A stretch of 64,000 nucleotides of DNA. Origin: CBDCWT01 sp965223305 (GTDB lineage: Bacteria > Planctomycetota > Planctomycetia > Pirellulales > Pirellulaceae). Under the pieces are notes generated by a model. That model saw only the letters and a program-made list of their open reading frames with translations. It was not told the origin of the DNA and ran no database searches. The stretch lies in the NCBI GenBank assembly GCA_965223305.1, contig CBDCWT010000061.1, positions 130,004-194,003 on the forward strand. The letters are read 5' to 3'. Of this stretch, positions 17,707 through 26,942 are shown one piece after another. Made by a program: the position numbers and the translations under genes. Each line of letters begins with the position of its first letter. The first letter of the stretch is position 1.

Positions 17707-19524
17707 ATGAACAGCTTGACGCAAGAAGAACGCGAAATCGGGCGAGCCAACTATTACGAGGCGTCCGGCGTTTCCCGGCGTGACTTTCTCAAAGGAGTCG
17801 TGGCTGCGGGTGCGGTGACCGGTGGCGGGTTGGGCGCCATGTACTTCGGCTACGAGAAAGTCGACAAGCCGTTGCGCGTCGGCGTCATCGGTACCGGGGA
17901 CGAAGGCAATATCTTGATCGGTGCCATCTCGCCGGACTATCTCCAGGTAGTGGCGATCGCCGACATTCGTCCCTACAACATCCACCGCGCGTTCCACGGA
18001 GACTGGGGCGGATCGAATCCGGCGTTTACGCACAGCCTGCGCACCGGGTTAATCGAAAAGTACGGATGGAGCGGCGAGGACGAGGCCCGGCGCCACGTCA
18101 AAGTCTACAAAGACGACTACCGCAAGTTATTGGATGACCCCGACGTCGAAGCGGTGATCATCGCGCTGCCGCTGCATTTGCATGCCGAAGTGGCCGTGCA
18201 AGCCATGCAGAAGGGCAAGCACGTCCTGACCGAAAAGCTGATGGCGCACAACGTGGCCCAGTGTAAGGTCATGTCGCGGGTTGCTGAAGAGACTGGGCTT
18301 TACTTGGCCACTGGTCACCAACGTCACTACAGTGTGCTTTACGACAACGCCGTCAACCTCCTGCAATGGGGCATCTTGGGTCAGGTGCATCACATTCGGG
18401 CCCAATGGCATCGTGGTAATCTGCCGGGCCGAGACAGCTGGCAGCAAGCCTTGCCCGGCGGTGAGGAGATCTCGCGGAACGGCGAGCGGGTCCTCGACGA
18501 CCGAATTGCCAATCAGCTGGCCAGCTTCAAAAAACAACTGGATCGCGAGAAGGACCCTGCGAAATTCGATCTGCTGCAAAAGAAGATCCGGCAATGGGAA
18601 GCATGGAATTCGGATCGCGAGGTGAATGCCGAAGGGCATGGTTATCTTACGACGACACTCAGCAACGGCCGCCCACGTTCGGCTCTTGAAGAACTTTGCC
18701 GCTGGCGGCTCTGGGCAAGGACGGGTGGCGGGTTGATGGCTGAGCTCGGCAGCCATCAGCTAGACGCAGCCAGCATTTTCATTAGCGCGCTCAGCAAGGA
18801 GAAAAAGAAGGTCCATCCGCTGACCGTCTATGCGGTGGGTGGTCGCCATATCTTCGGCATGGATCGCGACGCAGAAGACCATGTCTACTGCCTGTTCGAG
18901 TTCCCCGGTCCTGAGTACGACGCGGACTTTGACGTGGGCTATCTCGACCGAGCCAGCAACGTCCCCGATCCAGAGAGAGGCATTCCTGGCTATCAGGAAG
19001 ATAACAACAAGAAAATCGTGGTTAGCTATTCGTCGATCAACGGCAACGGCTTTGGAGGGTATGGCGAGGTTGTAATGGGCACCAAGGGCACGTTGATCCT
19101 GGAACGAGAGCAGGAAGTGATGCTCTACCGGACCTCGGACAAGTCGTCGAGGATCAACGTCAAGGACGACAAGGGGGCGCCGGTCATGGATACCCAAGCC
19201 AGTGGTGGTCCCTCCGCGGCCGCGGCGCTGGCCGTCGCCGCCGACTCGGGACCGGTCAGCCGCGGTTACACCGAGGAGCTGGAACACTGGGCGTGGCTGG
19301 TGCGAAATCACGATGCCCGAGATCCCCAAGCCCAACCTCGTTGTAAGCCCGAGGTCGCCATGGGCGACGGCATCATCGCCCTGACCGCCAACGTGGCGAT
19401 CCGGCGGTCGATCCAGGGCGAATCGGGATTCGTCCAGTTCAACGAGGAGTGGTTCGACATCCACAACGATGAAACGCCCGACGGAAGCAGCGTGGAAGAC
19501 GAGCGGAAGCGGATGAACGCCTAG
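17707..19524 (+). CDS. Gfo/Idh/MocA family oxidoreductase, Tat-exported
   Basis: 605 residues. A twin-arginine signal (SRRDFLKGVVAAGAVTGGG, 23-41) precedes the Rossmann motif VGVIGTGDEGN (58-68). The EKP-type motif reads TEKLMAH, retaining the lysine. The protein is long for the family; an extra charged segment around 245-300 (including KKQLDREKDPAKF) separates the halves. It is expected to act in the periplasm with a bound nucleotide on sugars or sugar derivatives, as for other Tat-targeted members. The sugar isomerase gene follows 65 bp downstream, so they are likely cotranscribed. Confidence 0.87.
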   Translation: MNSLTQEEREIGRANYYEASGVSRRDFLKGVVAAGAVTGGGLGAMYFGYEKVDKPLRVGVIGTGDEGNILIGAISPDYLQVVAIADIRPYNIHRAFHGDWGGSNPAFTHSLRTGLIEKYGWSGEDEARRHVKVYKDDYRKLLDDPDVEAVIIALPLHLHAEVAVQAMQKGKHVLTEKLMAHNVAQCKVMSRVAEETGLYLATGHQRHYSVLYDNAVNLLQWGILGQVHHIRAQWHRGNLPGRDSWQQALPGGEEISRNGERVLDDRIANQLASFKKQLDREKDPAKFDLLQKKIRQWEAWNSDREVNAEGHGYLTTTLSNGRPRSALEELCRWRLWARTGGGLMAELGSHQLDAASIFISALSKEKKKVHPLTVYAVGGRHIFGMDRDAEDHVYCLFEFPGPEYDADFDVGYLDRASNVPDPERGIPGYQEDNNKKIVVSYSSINGNGFGGYGEVVMGTKGTLILEREQEVMLYRTSDKSSRINVKDDKGAPVMDTQASGGPSAAAALAVAADSGPVSRGYTEELEHWAWLVRNHDARDPQAQPRCKPEVAMGDGIIALTANVAIRRSIQGESGFVQFNEEWFDIHNDETPDGSSVEDERKRMNA

Positions 19525-19589
19525 GGTGGGCGTGGTTCGCGGCGGCGGGCGCCGCTGCGAGGATTGATCAGCGAACAGGAGCCAATCAG

Positions 19590-20435
19590 ATGGAAAAGTG
19601 GCCGATTGGGGTCTTTACCAGCATCGACGCGGGTCTGGGCGTCAAACTCGAAGTGGCCCAGGAGCTGAAGGTACCTACGATTCAGCTGCACGCGCCCGCC
19701 AAGGCGACCCGCACCAAGGAAAACGCGGACCGCTTTCAGGCGCGGTTGGCCGAGATCGGCATCACGTTGACGGCGGTATTCGGTGGATTCGAAGGCGAGA
19801 GCTACGCGGACATTCCCACGGTGAGCAAAACGGTGGGGCTGGTGCCTCCGGAAACGCGTGCAGCACGGACTCAGGAAATGAAGGAGATTGCCGACTTCAG
19901 CGCGCTGCTTGGGTGCTCGGTCGTGGCGCTTCACTTGGGTTTTGTGCCGCACGACACGACGAGCTCGCTTTACCAGGAAGTCCTGGCGGTCACTCGCGAG
20001 CTATGCGATCACTGTGGTGCTCACAGTCAGGCGTTGCACCTGGAAACTGGCCAGGAGACAGCCGATTCGTTGTTGCGATTTATTGGCGACGTACAGCGGG
20101 ACAACTTGTTCATCAACTTCGATCCCGCCAACATGATCCTGTATGGAACGGGCGAACCCATCGAGGCCTTGAAGAAGGTCGGCAAGTATGTTCGCAGCGT
20201 GCACTGCAAAGACGGTACCTGGGCGGCCAATCCTGGAGAGGAGTGGGGTTGCGAAGTACCGCTGGGTCAGGGAGATGTTGGCATGGAAGCCTATTTGCGG
20301 GCGCTCGACGAGATCGGCTACTGCGGTCCGTTGACCATCGAACGTGAGATCGCCCAGGAGCCCGAACGGCAAAAGGCAGAAATCGGCCACGCCGTGGGGT
20401 TGCTTCAGGAGCTCAAGCAGCAACTTGCCGTCTAG
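19590..20435 (+). CDS. Sugar phosphate isomerase/epimerase family protein (TIM barrel)
   Basis: 281 residues, xylose-isomerase-like TIM barrel. Expected metal ligands are all present: E in LHLETGQE, D in FDPANM, H in VHCKDG and E in TIEREI near the C-terminus. No signal peptide, so cytoplasmic. Together with the Gfo/Idh/MocA gene just upstream it fits the common pair that oxidises then isomerises a keto-sugar. Specific substrate unknown. GGAG lies 7-8 bases before the ATG region. Confidence 0.87.
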   Translation: MEKWPIGVFTSIDAGLGVKLEVAQELKVPTIQLHAPAKATRTKENADRFQARLAEIGITLTAVFGGFEGESYADIPTVSKTVGLVPPETRAARTQEMKEIADFSALLGCSVVALHLGFVPHDTTSSLYQEVLAVTRELCDHCGAHSQALHLETGQETADSLLRFIGDVQRDNLFINFDPANMILYGTGEPIEALKKVGKYVRSVHCKDGTWAANPGEEWGCEVPLGQGDVGMEAYLRALDEIGYCGPLTIEREIAQEPERQKAEIGHAVGLLQELKQQLAV

Positions 20436-20487
20436 TTCGTTCCGCGCCCCGATTCGATCGTAGCCGCAATCGACGCCGTTAAGGATC

Positions 20488-20602
20488 TTGTAGCCGAATT
20501 CGCCAGAATTTGGCGGTTCACCAAACTCTGGCGAGTTCGGCTACGACTCTGGTTCGGCTACGATCAGAATCAGCCGCTGGGCGTTAGCCCACGGTTCCTA
20601 CC
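20488..20602. repeat. REP-like repeat cluster, both orientations
   Basis: GTAGCCGAATTCGCCAGAAT and its inverse CAAACTCTGGCGAGTTCGG stand head to head, followed by CAGCCGCTGGGCGTTAGCC and CACGGTTCC. The last part is the intact form of the site into which the MITE at 4225-4394 inserted. Confidence 0.75.
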
Positions 20603-20638
20603 AAACCGGATGCAAACGCGGACGGCTGATTGCGGCTA

Positions 20639-20956
20639 CTAGTTGCTCAGGAACCGTCCGGTCGCTTGAATCACTCCGAAAACGACCAGTACCACGAGCA
20701 CGTAGACGGCGAGGCTGGGGCGAACGGCGATGATCAAGCCGGCGGCTGCCAACGACCCCAGCAGCCAGCCTGGTACTTTGGCTTTGATTTGGATCAGTTG
20801 CGGCAGGGCCAGCCAGAGCGCTCCCAGCACCAAGCCGATTCGCATGGCGGAGCCAGCGACGAGTTGGTTTGCACTTGTCTCGGGCGCGAAGGCCAGCAGT
20901 CCCGCCCAGCCAATCAGAAACAGCAGAGCAACAATTCCTAGAGCATGTCGCCTCAT
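20639..20956 (-). CDS. Small integral membrane protein, unknown
   Basis: 105 residues from the ATG at 20956 (MRRHALG), chosen because it places the positive residues directly before the first hydrophobic segment; an ATG at 21001 adds 15 residues. Three to four hydrophobic helices (ALGIVALLFLIGWAGLLAF, AMRIGLVLGALWLALPQLI, LLGSLAAAGLIIAV, VYVLVVLVVFGVI). No family recognised. It is convergent with the isomerase gene across a REP-like block. Confidence 0.6.
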   Translation of the reverse strand: MRRHALGIVALLFLIGWAGLLAFAPETSANQLVAGSAMRIGLVLGALWLALPQLIQIKAKVPGWLLGSLAAAGLIIAVRPSLAVYVLVVLVVFGVIQATGRFLSN

Positions 20957-21120
20957 GAGCGTTACTGAGCGGATGGTTGGTCCATAGACGGTTAGCAGCA
21001 CATTGTATCACGACGTGTCTTGCGTCGTCTGCCAGCGCGTCGGATGCGGCCGGTCTGGCGAAGATCGCCGCATCAACAACGACGAGCGTTCGTGATTCGG
21101 CTACAATAGGTTGAAACAAC

Positions 21121-21190
21121 GTAGTAGGTGTGCCGTAAAACGTCCGGCCGTCCTTCGAGAGGCGGACGGCACGCGGAGCGTGCCTGCTAC
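21121..21190. repeat. GGCACGC-GCGTGCC hairpin repeat
   Basis: Two half-copies, GTAGTAGGTGTGCCGT and GGCGGACGGCACGCGGAGC with GTGCCTGCTAC, of a hairpin family also found at 23456-23486 and 28420-28578. It lies just before the oxidoreductase gene. Confidence 0.65.
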
Positions 21191-21222
21191 TCTAAACCCC
21201 TAAACTCCTAATCCCCTAACCC

Positions 21223-22677
21223 ATGTCTCATCGCAATCGTCGAGAGTTTCTTGAAGACTCGATGTTGGCAGCTGCGGCGGCTGTTACGGCGAATACCGGC
21301 CAGGAGCTGTTCGGTGCGGCGACCCATGACCAGAGTCCCAATGGACGGCTGGGAATTGCGGTGGTGGGGGTCCGGGGACGTGGCAGCAGCCACATCAGCG
21401 CCTTTGCTGGGCGCCGGGACACCGAGGTCCTTTATGTTTGCGACGTGGACGAAGAAGTCGGCAGACGGCGGGCTAAGGAGGCGGCGAAGAGGCAAGGTCG
21501 GCGACCTGAGTTTGTAGAGGACATCCGTCGCGTGCTCGACGATCCGCGCGTGGACGTGGTGAGCATCGCGACTCCGAATCACCTGCACGCGCTGCAAGCT
21601 ATCTGGTCGATGCAGGCGGGGAAGGATGTTTACCTTGAAAAGCCGATCAGCCACAACATCCGTGAAGGCCGTTCTATTGTCGGGGCTTCCCGCCGGTACA
21701 GTCGGATTTGCCAGGTCGGTACGCAGTGTCGCTCGAATCTCGGCATGGTCGCGGCGATGCGGCACTTGCACACGGGACAGATCGGTAGGCTGAGCGTTGC
21801 TCGTGGCTTGTGCTTTAGACGCCGTCCGTCGATCGGACCGCGAGTTCTGGGCCTTCCCCCTCGCCACATCAACTACGACCTCTGGCTCGGCCCTGCCCCG
21901 CACACACCGGTGACCCGTCGACGTTTTCATCACGACTGGCACTGGCAGTGGGTCTACGGAAACGGTGAGCTCGGCAACCAGGCCCTGCACCAGCTAGACA
22001 TTGCCCGCTGGGGACTGGGTATGAACCGCCACAGCAGCGAGGTCATCACGTATGGCGGACGCTTCAACTGCGACGACGCAGCGGATTCGGCGAACACTCA
22101 GATCGTCGTCCATCGCTACGGCAATCAAGCGCTCGTCCTGGAGGTCCGCGGTTTGCCCACTGCTGGCTACCGCCGCGCCAAGGTCGGTGTGATCTTTGAA
22201 GGGAGCGAAGGCCATCTGGTGATGCACAGCTATGACAAGGGTGCGTCGTTCGATCTTGCCGGGAACAAGCTGCGCGAGTTCAGTGGTGGTGGCAATCACT
22301 TCGATAACTTCTTACGTGCCGTTCGCAGCCGCGCGCTGGCCGACCTGAGCGCCGATGTCGAACAAGGTCACTTGTCGAGCACGCTTTGTCATATGGGCAA
22401 CATTTCATACCGTCTCGGGCGAGTCGTTTCGCCACTGGCGGCCGCGCGCGAGGTGGCTTCGTTTGCTTGCGCCGAAGACATGGAAAAGACATTTGCCCGT
22501 ACGTTAGCGCATCTGAAGAACCAACAAGTGCCGCTCGAGCAGAGTGGGCTGTGCGTCGGACAGCGATTGCGTTTTGATTCGGAATCCGAGACGTTCTGCG
22601 ACGACGAGCGGGCGAATCAGCTGTTATCCCGGGCTTATCGGCCTCCGTTCGTCGTTCCATCGCCTGCTGCCGTGTGA
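21223..22677 (+). CDS. Gfo/Idh/MocA family oxidoreductase, Tat-type signal
   Basis: 484 residues. N-terminal RNRREFLEDSMLAAAAAV is a twin-arginine-like signal (RREF). The Rossmann motif is GIAVVGVRGRGSSH (45-58); the conserved KDVYLEKPISH carries the catalytic-site lysine (EKP). The C-terminal domain includes HHDWHWQWVYGNGELGNQALHQLD across about 230-253, a pattern seen in planctomycete members of this family. Expected to oxidise a sugar or polyol in the periplasm. The next gene overlaps its stop codon. Confidence 0.88.
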   Translation: MSHRNRREFLEDSMLAAAAAVTANTGQELFGAATHDQSPNGRLGIAVVGVRGRGSSHISAFAGRRDTEVLYVCDVDEEVGRRRAKEAAKRQGRRPEFVEDIRRVLDDPRVDVVSIATPNHLHALQAIWSMQAGKDVYLEKPISHNIREGRSIVGASRRYSRICQVGTQCRSNLGMVAAMRHLHTGQIGRLSVARGLCFRRRPSIGPRVLGLPPRHINYDLWLGPAPHTPVTRRRFHHDWHWQWVYGNGELGNQALHQLDIARWGLGMNRHSSEVITYGGRFNCDDAADSANTQIVVHRYGNQALVLEVRGLPTAGYRRAKVGVIFEGSEGHLVMHSYDKGASFDLAGNKLREFSGGGNHFDNFLRAVRSRALADLSADVEQGHLSSTLCHMGNISYRLGRVVSPLAAAREVASFACAEDMEKTFARTLAHLKNQQVPLEQSGLCVGQRLRFDSESETFCDDERANQLLSRAYRPPFVVPSPAAV

Positions 22678-23459
22678 ACGCGGCGTCACTGCCCGATTCA
22701 ACGCCGCCTGCCACGCCGCGGCGGTTGAACGTGGCGGAGCAGAGGCGAGGCATGCGGCAGAATGCCCAAATGGTCACGCCCAACGGTTTCGATGTGCTAT
22801 GGGAACAGGGCCCTTGCCTGGTGATCGCCAAACCGGGGGGGATCCTGACGCAGTCCCCACCGGGCATCGACAGCTTGGAGATTCGCGTCAAGGACTTCCT
22901 ACAGGCGCGGGACGGGCTCATACATCCCGTCTATTTGGGAGTGCCCCATCGAATTGATCGACCCGCCTCGGGGGCACTCGTGTTGGCCAAACACGTGCGG
23001 GCCGCTCGCCGGCTCAGCGAGCAATTCGAGGACCGTACGATTGCCAAAACCTACTGGGCGTTGGTGGAAGGTGATGTAACGCCCGAGTCGGGCAGCTGGA
23101 GCGATCAGCTGAGAAAGGTGCCTGGAGAAGCGCGGGCAGAGATTGTCCACGACGGCCATCCCGACGGTCGCAGCGCCATCCTTCACTACCGAGTGTTGCG
23201 GCGGTTTGCTGGCGGAACCTGGCTGCAGATCCAGCTGGAAACCGGTCGCACACACCAAGTCCGGGTCCAAGCCGCGCACCGCGGACATCCGATCTTCGGA
23301 GACGTTCAATACGGATCCAGTGTCCCTTTCGGCCCGGTTACCGAGGACGCCCGCCGCCGTTGGATTGCCCTGCATTCCCGCCAGCTCGAGTTCCACCACC
23401 CGTCAACACACGAACGGATCTGTGTTACCGCACCGCCTGCAAAGTTCTGGCCATCGTAG
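22674..23459 (+). CDS. RluA-family pseudouridine synthase
   Basis: 261 residues from a GTG at 22674 that overlaps the previous stop (GTGA), suggesting translational coupling; ATGs at residues 27 and 33 are possible later starts, and conserved sequence begins around GFDVLWEQGPCLVIAKPGG (38-56). The family motif HRIDRPASGALVLAK carries the catalytic aspartate in HRID. LETGRTHQVRVQAAHRGHPI is the second conserved block. No N-terminal S4 domain. It should convert uridine to pseudouridine in rRNA or tRNA in the cytoplasm; the target site cannot be assigned. Confidence 0.88.
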   Translation: MNAASLPDSTPPATPRRLNVAEQRRGMRQNAQMVTPNGFDVLWEQGPCLVIAKPGGILTQSPPGIDSLEIRVKDFLQARDGLIHPVYLGVPHRIDRPASGALVLAKHVRAARRLSEQFEDRTIAKTYWALVEGDVTPESGSWSDQLRKVPGEARAEIVHDGHPDGRSAILHYRVLRRFAGGTWLQIQLETGRTHQVRVQAAHRGHPIFGDVQYGSSVPFGPVTEDARRRWIALHSRQLEFHHPSTHERICVTAPPAKFWPS

Positions 23460-23486
23460 CAGGCACGCTCCGCGTGCCGTCCGCCC
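23456..23486. repeat. GGCACGC-TCC-GCGTGCC hairpin repeat
   Basis: Perfect 7-bp stem with loop TCC, directly over the stop region of the pseudouridine synthase gene; no U-tract follows, so not a standard terminator. Confidence 0.65.
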
Positions 23487-24124
23487 CTCCCGCTGTGAAG
23501 ATCATTGGTGGACGCAAATACTGGTTTTAGGGTGTTTCGTGGAGCTAGCCATTTCCGATTGGAAAGCAGATGGCGATCGTGATCACAGCCGGTCGCTCCT
23601 AGTCGAAGCCCTGTGAGCTCCGTATAATCGGCGCTGATGGATGGAATCCTAGGCTTTGTCGCAGGCCGGTCGTGCAGCCCTATAAGTAAGTGCGTGATTT
23701 CGTCTTTCTTCACTTTCCCCTCGGGGAGAGTCCCAAAGGGTCGGCGAGGGGGAGCTCTCGCCGGACGCTACGCGTCGGTTTCGCTGGGGAACCGTGGGCT
23801 AACGCCCAGCGGCTGATGTTGCAGGATTCCGCTCGGTCACTGGGCGACCATCAGCCGGAATGCGTTAGCATCCGGTTTGTTGAAACCGTGGGCTAACGCC
23901 CAGCGGCTGATGTTGCAGGATTTCGCTCGGTCACTGGGTGACGACCATCAGCCGGAATGCGTTAGCATCCGGTTTGTTGAAACCGTGGGCTAAGGCCCGG
24001 CGGCTGATTTGGAGCGTAGCCGAACTCGCCAGAGTTTGGTGGACTACAATTCGTCCAAATTCTGGCGAATTCGGCTACAAAGAAATCCTTAACGGCGTTG
24101 GGTGAGGGGCCTAGAACTGGCGGG
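23460..24124. other. Repeat-rich intergenic region
   Basis: 665 bp between two plus-strand genes. From left: a GGCACGC hairpin copy (23456-23486), about 210 bp with nothing recognisable, a CCCCTCGGGGAG block leading into CTACGCGTCGGTTTCGCTGG (23703-23790), then the tandem REP-like array to 24080. The mqnA gene begins just after. Confidence 0.65.
23703..24080 (+). repeat. Composite block: CTCCCC palindrome plus tandem REP-like array
   Basis: ACCGTGGGCTAACGCCCAG recurs at 23791 and 23885 (then diverged at 23982), a period of 94-97 bp. Each unit also carries CGGTCACTGGG and CAGCCGGAATGCGTTAGCAT. It ends with CGAACTCGCCAGAGTTTGG and a diverged inverted copy near 24055. The left 90 bp match the block at 27400-27490. 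Confidence 0.8.
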
Positions 24125-24916
24125 ATGAGTCGTTTGAGTAAGCTCAAGGTTGGTGCGGTCTCATATCTGAACACCAAGCCGCTTGTCTACCAGCTAGAGG
24201 AGAGGGCGCCGGCAATCCGGCTGGTGTTTGATCTGCCGAGCCGATTGGCTGACGGTCTGGCGACGGGCGAGTTGGATGTGGCCCTGATCCCGTCGGTCGA
24301 GTACCTGCAGGATCCTTCCTACACGATCGTCTCCGACGCCTGCATCGCCTGCCGCGGGCCTGTGCTCAGCGTCAAGCTGTTGAGCCGCGTGCCGTGCAGC
24401 GAAATCGAGTCGCTGGCGTTGGACGAGGGTTCCCGGACGAGCGTCGCGCTCGCCCGGATCCTGCTCAGCGAGCAGTACGGCCTGTCGCCGCGGTTGGAAC
24501 CGCTCCCGATCGGCGCCCAACCCGCTGAGGTGAAGACCGATGCCGTGTTGTTAATTGGCGATCGCGCAATTCATCCACCCGGTGGTAGCTTTACTGAGGT
24601 CCTGGACTTGGGAGAGGCTTGGTGCAGGTGGTCAGGGCTCCCGTTTGTTTTCGCCATGTGGACGGCTCGTCCAAATGTGAGGATTGGGGAACTTGGCGCC
24701 GCGCTGGAGGGGGCCCGAGATCAGGGCGTCAGGCGGCTAGAGGAGATCGCGCGGGACCAGGCGAGTTCGGTGCAGCTCGAGGTCGCGCAGTGCCTGCACT
24801 ATTTACGAGACAATCTGTATTATTACCTTGGCGAGCGCGAATGGCGGGGACTGCAGCTTTTTCAACATCATGCGAAAAAGCTGCAACTAGTACCGTCCTG
24901 TGTGCCGCAATCGTAA
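24125..24916 (+). CDS. mqnA: Chorismate dehydratase, menaquinone futalosine pathway
   Basis: 263 residues from the ATG at 24125; a TTG at 24098 is in frame but less likely. LKVGAVSYLNTKPLVY is the N-terminal MqnA signature, followed by LDVALIPSVEY and, around 95, SRVPCSEIESLALDEGSRTS. MqnA dehydrates chorismate to 3-enolpyruvyl-benzoate, the first step of menaquinone synthesis by the futalosine route; the fold is that of periplasmic binding proteins but it acts in the cytoplasm (no signal peptide). The mqnC gene follows 229 bp later on the same strand. Confidence 0.93.
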   Translation: MSRLSKLKVGAVSYLNTKPLVYQLEERAPAIRLVFDLPSRLADGLATGELDVALIPSVEYLQDPSYTIVSDACIACRGPVLSVKLLSRVPCSEIESLALDEGSRTSVALARILLSEQYGLSPRLEPLPIGAQPAEVKTDAVLLIGDRAIHPPGGSFTEVLDLGEAWCRWSGLPFVFAMWTARPNVRIGELGAALEGARDQGVRRLEEIARDQASSVQLEVAQCLHYLRDNLYYYLGEREWRGLQLFQHHAKKLQLVPSCVPQS

Positions 24917-24957
24917 GCGCGAAGCGTTAGCTTTGATGTTGAGCTTTCGGCTCAGTC

Positions 24958-25031
24958 GGAACCCGAAGCGTCAGCGAGGGAACAACTTGCGATGGTACAT
25001 CAACGCTGCCTCGCTCACGCTTCGGGTTACG
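24958..25031. repeat. Inverted repeat between mqnA and mqnC
   Basis: AACCCGAAGCGTCAGCGAGG and, about 30 bases on, CCTCGCTCACGCTTCGGGTT form nearly perfect 20-bp arms. The stem could attenuate transcription between the two genes, but no U-run follows. The sequence resembles a dispersed family rather than a gene-specific signal (inference). Confidence 0.7.
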
Positions 25032-25145
25032 AAAAACCAGCAAATTCGCTAGCCTGCACCCGCCAAACAGTGAAGAGCGCAACATCAAAGCCGACTCCTT
25101 AAGCACAGGCCGGTGGCCCATGCACAACTTCAAGACGGGTACCTC

Positions 25146-26273
25146 ATGGTCAGCGAGATCATCCACAAATCGGTGTCGGGCGAGCGGTTGAGCTTTGACG
25201 AAGGCTTGGAGTTGCTCACCGCCGGTGAGCTCCCCACCTTAGGTCAAGCTGCGGATGCCGTGGCGCGGCGAATGCATCCGGAGCCCTTTCGCACATACAA
25301 CATTGATCGCAACATCAACTACACCAACATCTGCACTGCCGTGTGCGACTTCTGCGCCTTTTACCGGCGCCCGAACAGCGCCGAGGGTTGGGTCCTGCCC
25401 CGCGAGGAGCTGTTGAAGAAGGTGCAGGAGACGGTGGCCCTAGGCGGCAATCAAGTTCTGATGCAAGGTGGGCTGCATCCCAAGTTCGGGTTGGATTGGT
25501 ACGAGCAGTTGCTGCGGGACATCACCAGCCGTTTTCCGCAGGTTAATGTGCACGGATTCAGTCCACCAGAGCTCCATCACTTCACGAAGGTTAACAAGCT
25601 ACCAATTCGAACGGTGTTGGAGCGTCTACGAGATGCGGGCTTGGGTAGTATTCCGGGCGGCGGTGCGGAGATCTTGGTCGATCGAGTCCGAACGGCGATC
25701 ACCCGGGGCAAGGTCATGACCGACGATTGGCTTAACGTCATGCGAGTCTGGCACCAACTGGGAGGAGTTAGCACTTGCACCATGATGTTCGGCCATGTTG
25801 AGACGTTGGCAGAGCGAGTCGAACACCTCGAACGGCTGCGTCAGCTGCAGGACGAAACGGGCGGCTTCACTGCGTTTATCTGTTGGACCTTCCAGCCCGA
25901 ACACACCGAAATGGCGCATGTCCCCCCGGCGGGAGCCTCGGAGTATTTGAAAACTCAGGCAGTCGCTCGGCTTTACTTGGACAATGTTCCGAATATTCAG
26001 TCGAGTTGGGTGACACAAGGTCTGAAGATTGGACAGCTGGCGATGTTGTTCGGTGCCAACGATATGGGCAGTTTGATGATCGAGGAGAACGTCGTCGCCG
26101 AGGCCGGCACTGTCCATTACCTGACGCTCGACGAGATCCGCGAGGCGATTCGAGAGTTAGGGTTTGTCCCCCGGCAACGGGACGTGCGGTATCGTCTGGT
26201 GGATCAGGAGCGGGAGCGGGAAGCGATTGCCGCCAATCGCCAACGGCAGCCGCTGACGGTGCTAGCGAGCTAA
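25146..26273 (+). CDS. mqnC: Cyclic dehypoxanthine futalosine synthase (radical SAM)
   Basis: 375 residues from the ATG at 25146; a GTG at 25113 would add 11. The radical SAM cluster motif is CTAVCDFC (CxxxCxxC), followed by AFYRRPNSAEGWVL. ETVALGGNQVLMQGGLHP, VHGFSPPEL, PGGGAEILVDRVR and DETGGFTAFICWTFQPE match MqnC rather than MqnE. It cyclises dehypoxanthinyl futalosine in the menaquinone pathway. With mqnA this supports menaquinone as the respiratory quinone; the other mqn genes are not in the window. Confidence 0.93.
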   Translation: MVSEIIHKSVSGERLSFDEGLELLTAGELPTLGQAADAVARRMHPEPFRTYNIDRNINYTNICTAVCDFCAFYRRPNSAEGWVLPREELLKKVQETVALGGNQVLMQGGLHPKFGLDWYEQLLRDITSRFPQVNVHGFSPPELHHFTKVNKLPIRTVLERLRDAGLGSIPGGGAEILVDRVRTAITRGKVMTDDWLNVMRVWHQLGGVSTCTMMFGHVETLAERVEHLERLRQLQDETGGFTAFICWTFQPEHTEMAHVPPAGASEYLKTQAVARLYLDNVPNIQSSWVTQGLKIGQLAMLFGANDMGSLMIEENVVAEAGTVHYLTLDEIREAIRELGFVPRQRDVRYRLVDQEREREAIAANRQRQPLTVLAS

Positions 26274-26387
26274 TTCGACCGCAGAGGTCCCACTGATTCC
26301 GAATCCTCACTCCCTTTCCCAGGGCTGGCGGCAGGCTATACTGGTGATACATCCCCAGCGCCAATTTGGGGGGAGGCTTTGCCAAAG

Positions 26388-26897
26388 ATGAAGCAGCTTA
26401 CTATTGCAGCGATGTTTCTGGGCACGGGCGCTCTGCTCGGTTGCGGCGTATCGATTGCTCAGCTCTGGAAACGATCACAGCTCGCCGAGACGCAGGCTTC
26501 GGACCTGGAGAGCGAGTTGAACGAGACGAAGGAGACGTCCCAGGCGCTCCAGGTCCAAGTTCGCGACGTGCGGCGAAGTCGCGGCAAACTTGAACTGGAT
26601 CACGATCGTGTCATTCAAGAACGCGACCAAGCCTGGCAAGATGCCGAAGAGCTACGCACCAAGGTGGCACGACTGCAGGCGCAGAACGAAGAGCTCGAAA
26701 AGGCGGCGCAGCGAGCCGTGCAGCTGAGTGAGCAGGTGGCCGAGCTTCAGCACAGGTTGGGAAATGAGGAAGGGTCTGAACAGTTGACGGCAGCGACGAA
26801 AGACACGCTCGTCCGCGTGAGGAAGCCTCTTGTACCGGCGGCTCCATTGCCCCAGGTCGATGACGGCGGCTGGAAGTCGGTCGCCGATTCCCAATAG
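26388..26897 (+). CDS. Membrane- or lipid-anchored coiled-coil protein, unknown
   Basis: 169 residues from the ATG at 26388 (a TTG 9 bases earlier is closer to the GGGGGAGG box). MKQLTIAAMFLGTGALLGC is a hydrophobic N-terminus ending in LLGC, a weak lipobox; alternatively it is an uncleaved anchor. Residues about 30-135 form a long coiled coil rich in Glu, Gln and Lys. A short Pro-rich tail follows. No family recognised; probably periplasmic. The STAS gene is 45 bp downstream. Confidence 0.7.
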   Translation: MKQLTIAAMFLGTGALLGCGVSIAQLWKRSQLAETQASDLESELNETKETSQALQVQVRDVRRSRGKLELDHDRVIQERDQAWQDAEELRTKVARLQAQNEELEKAAQRAVQLSEQVAELQHRLGNEEGSEQLTAATKDTLVRVRKPLVPAAPLPQVDDGGWKSVADSQ

Positions 26898-26942
26898 ACC
26901 GTTCTTGTTCCCGTCAGGGTACTTCTTGGGGAACGCTCAGAG

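Noticed and set aside
24927..25166. Minus-strand frame with FRNPKRERG
   Set aside because: Translates the inverted repeat between mqnA and mqnC and overlaps the start of mqnC.
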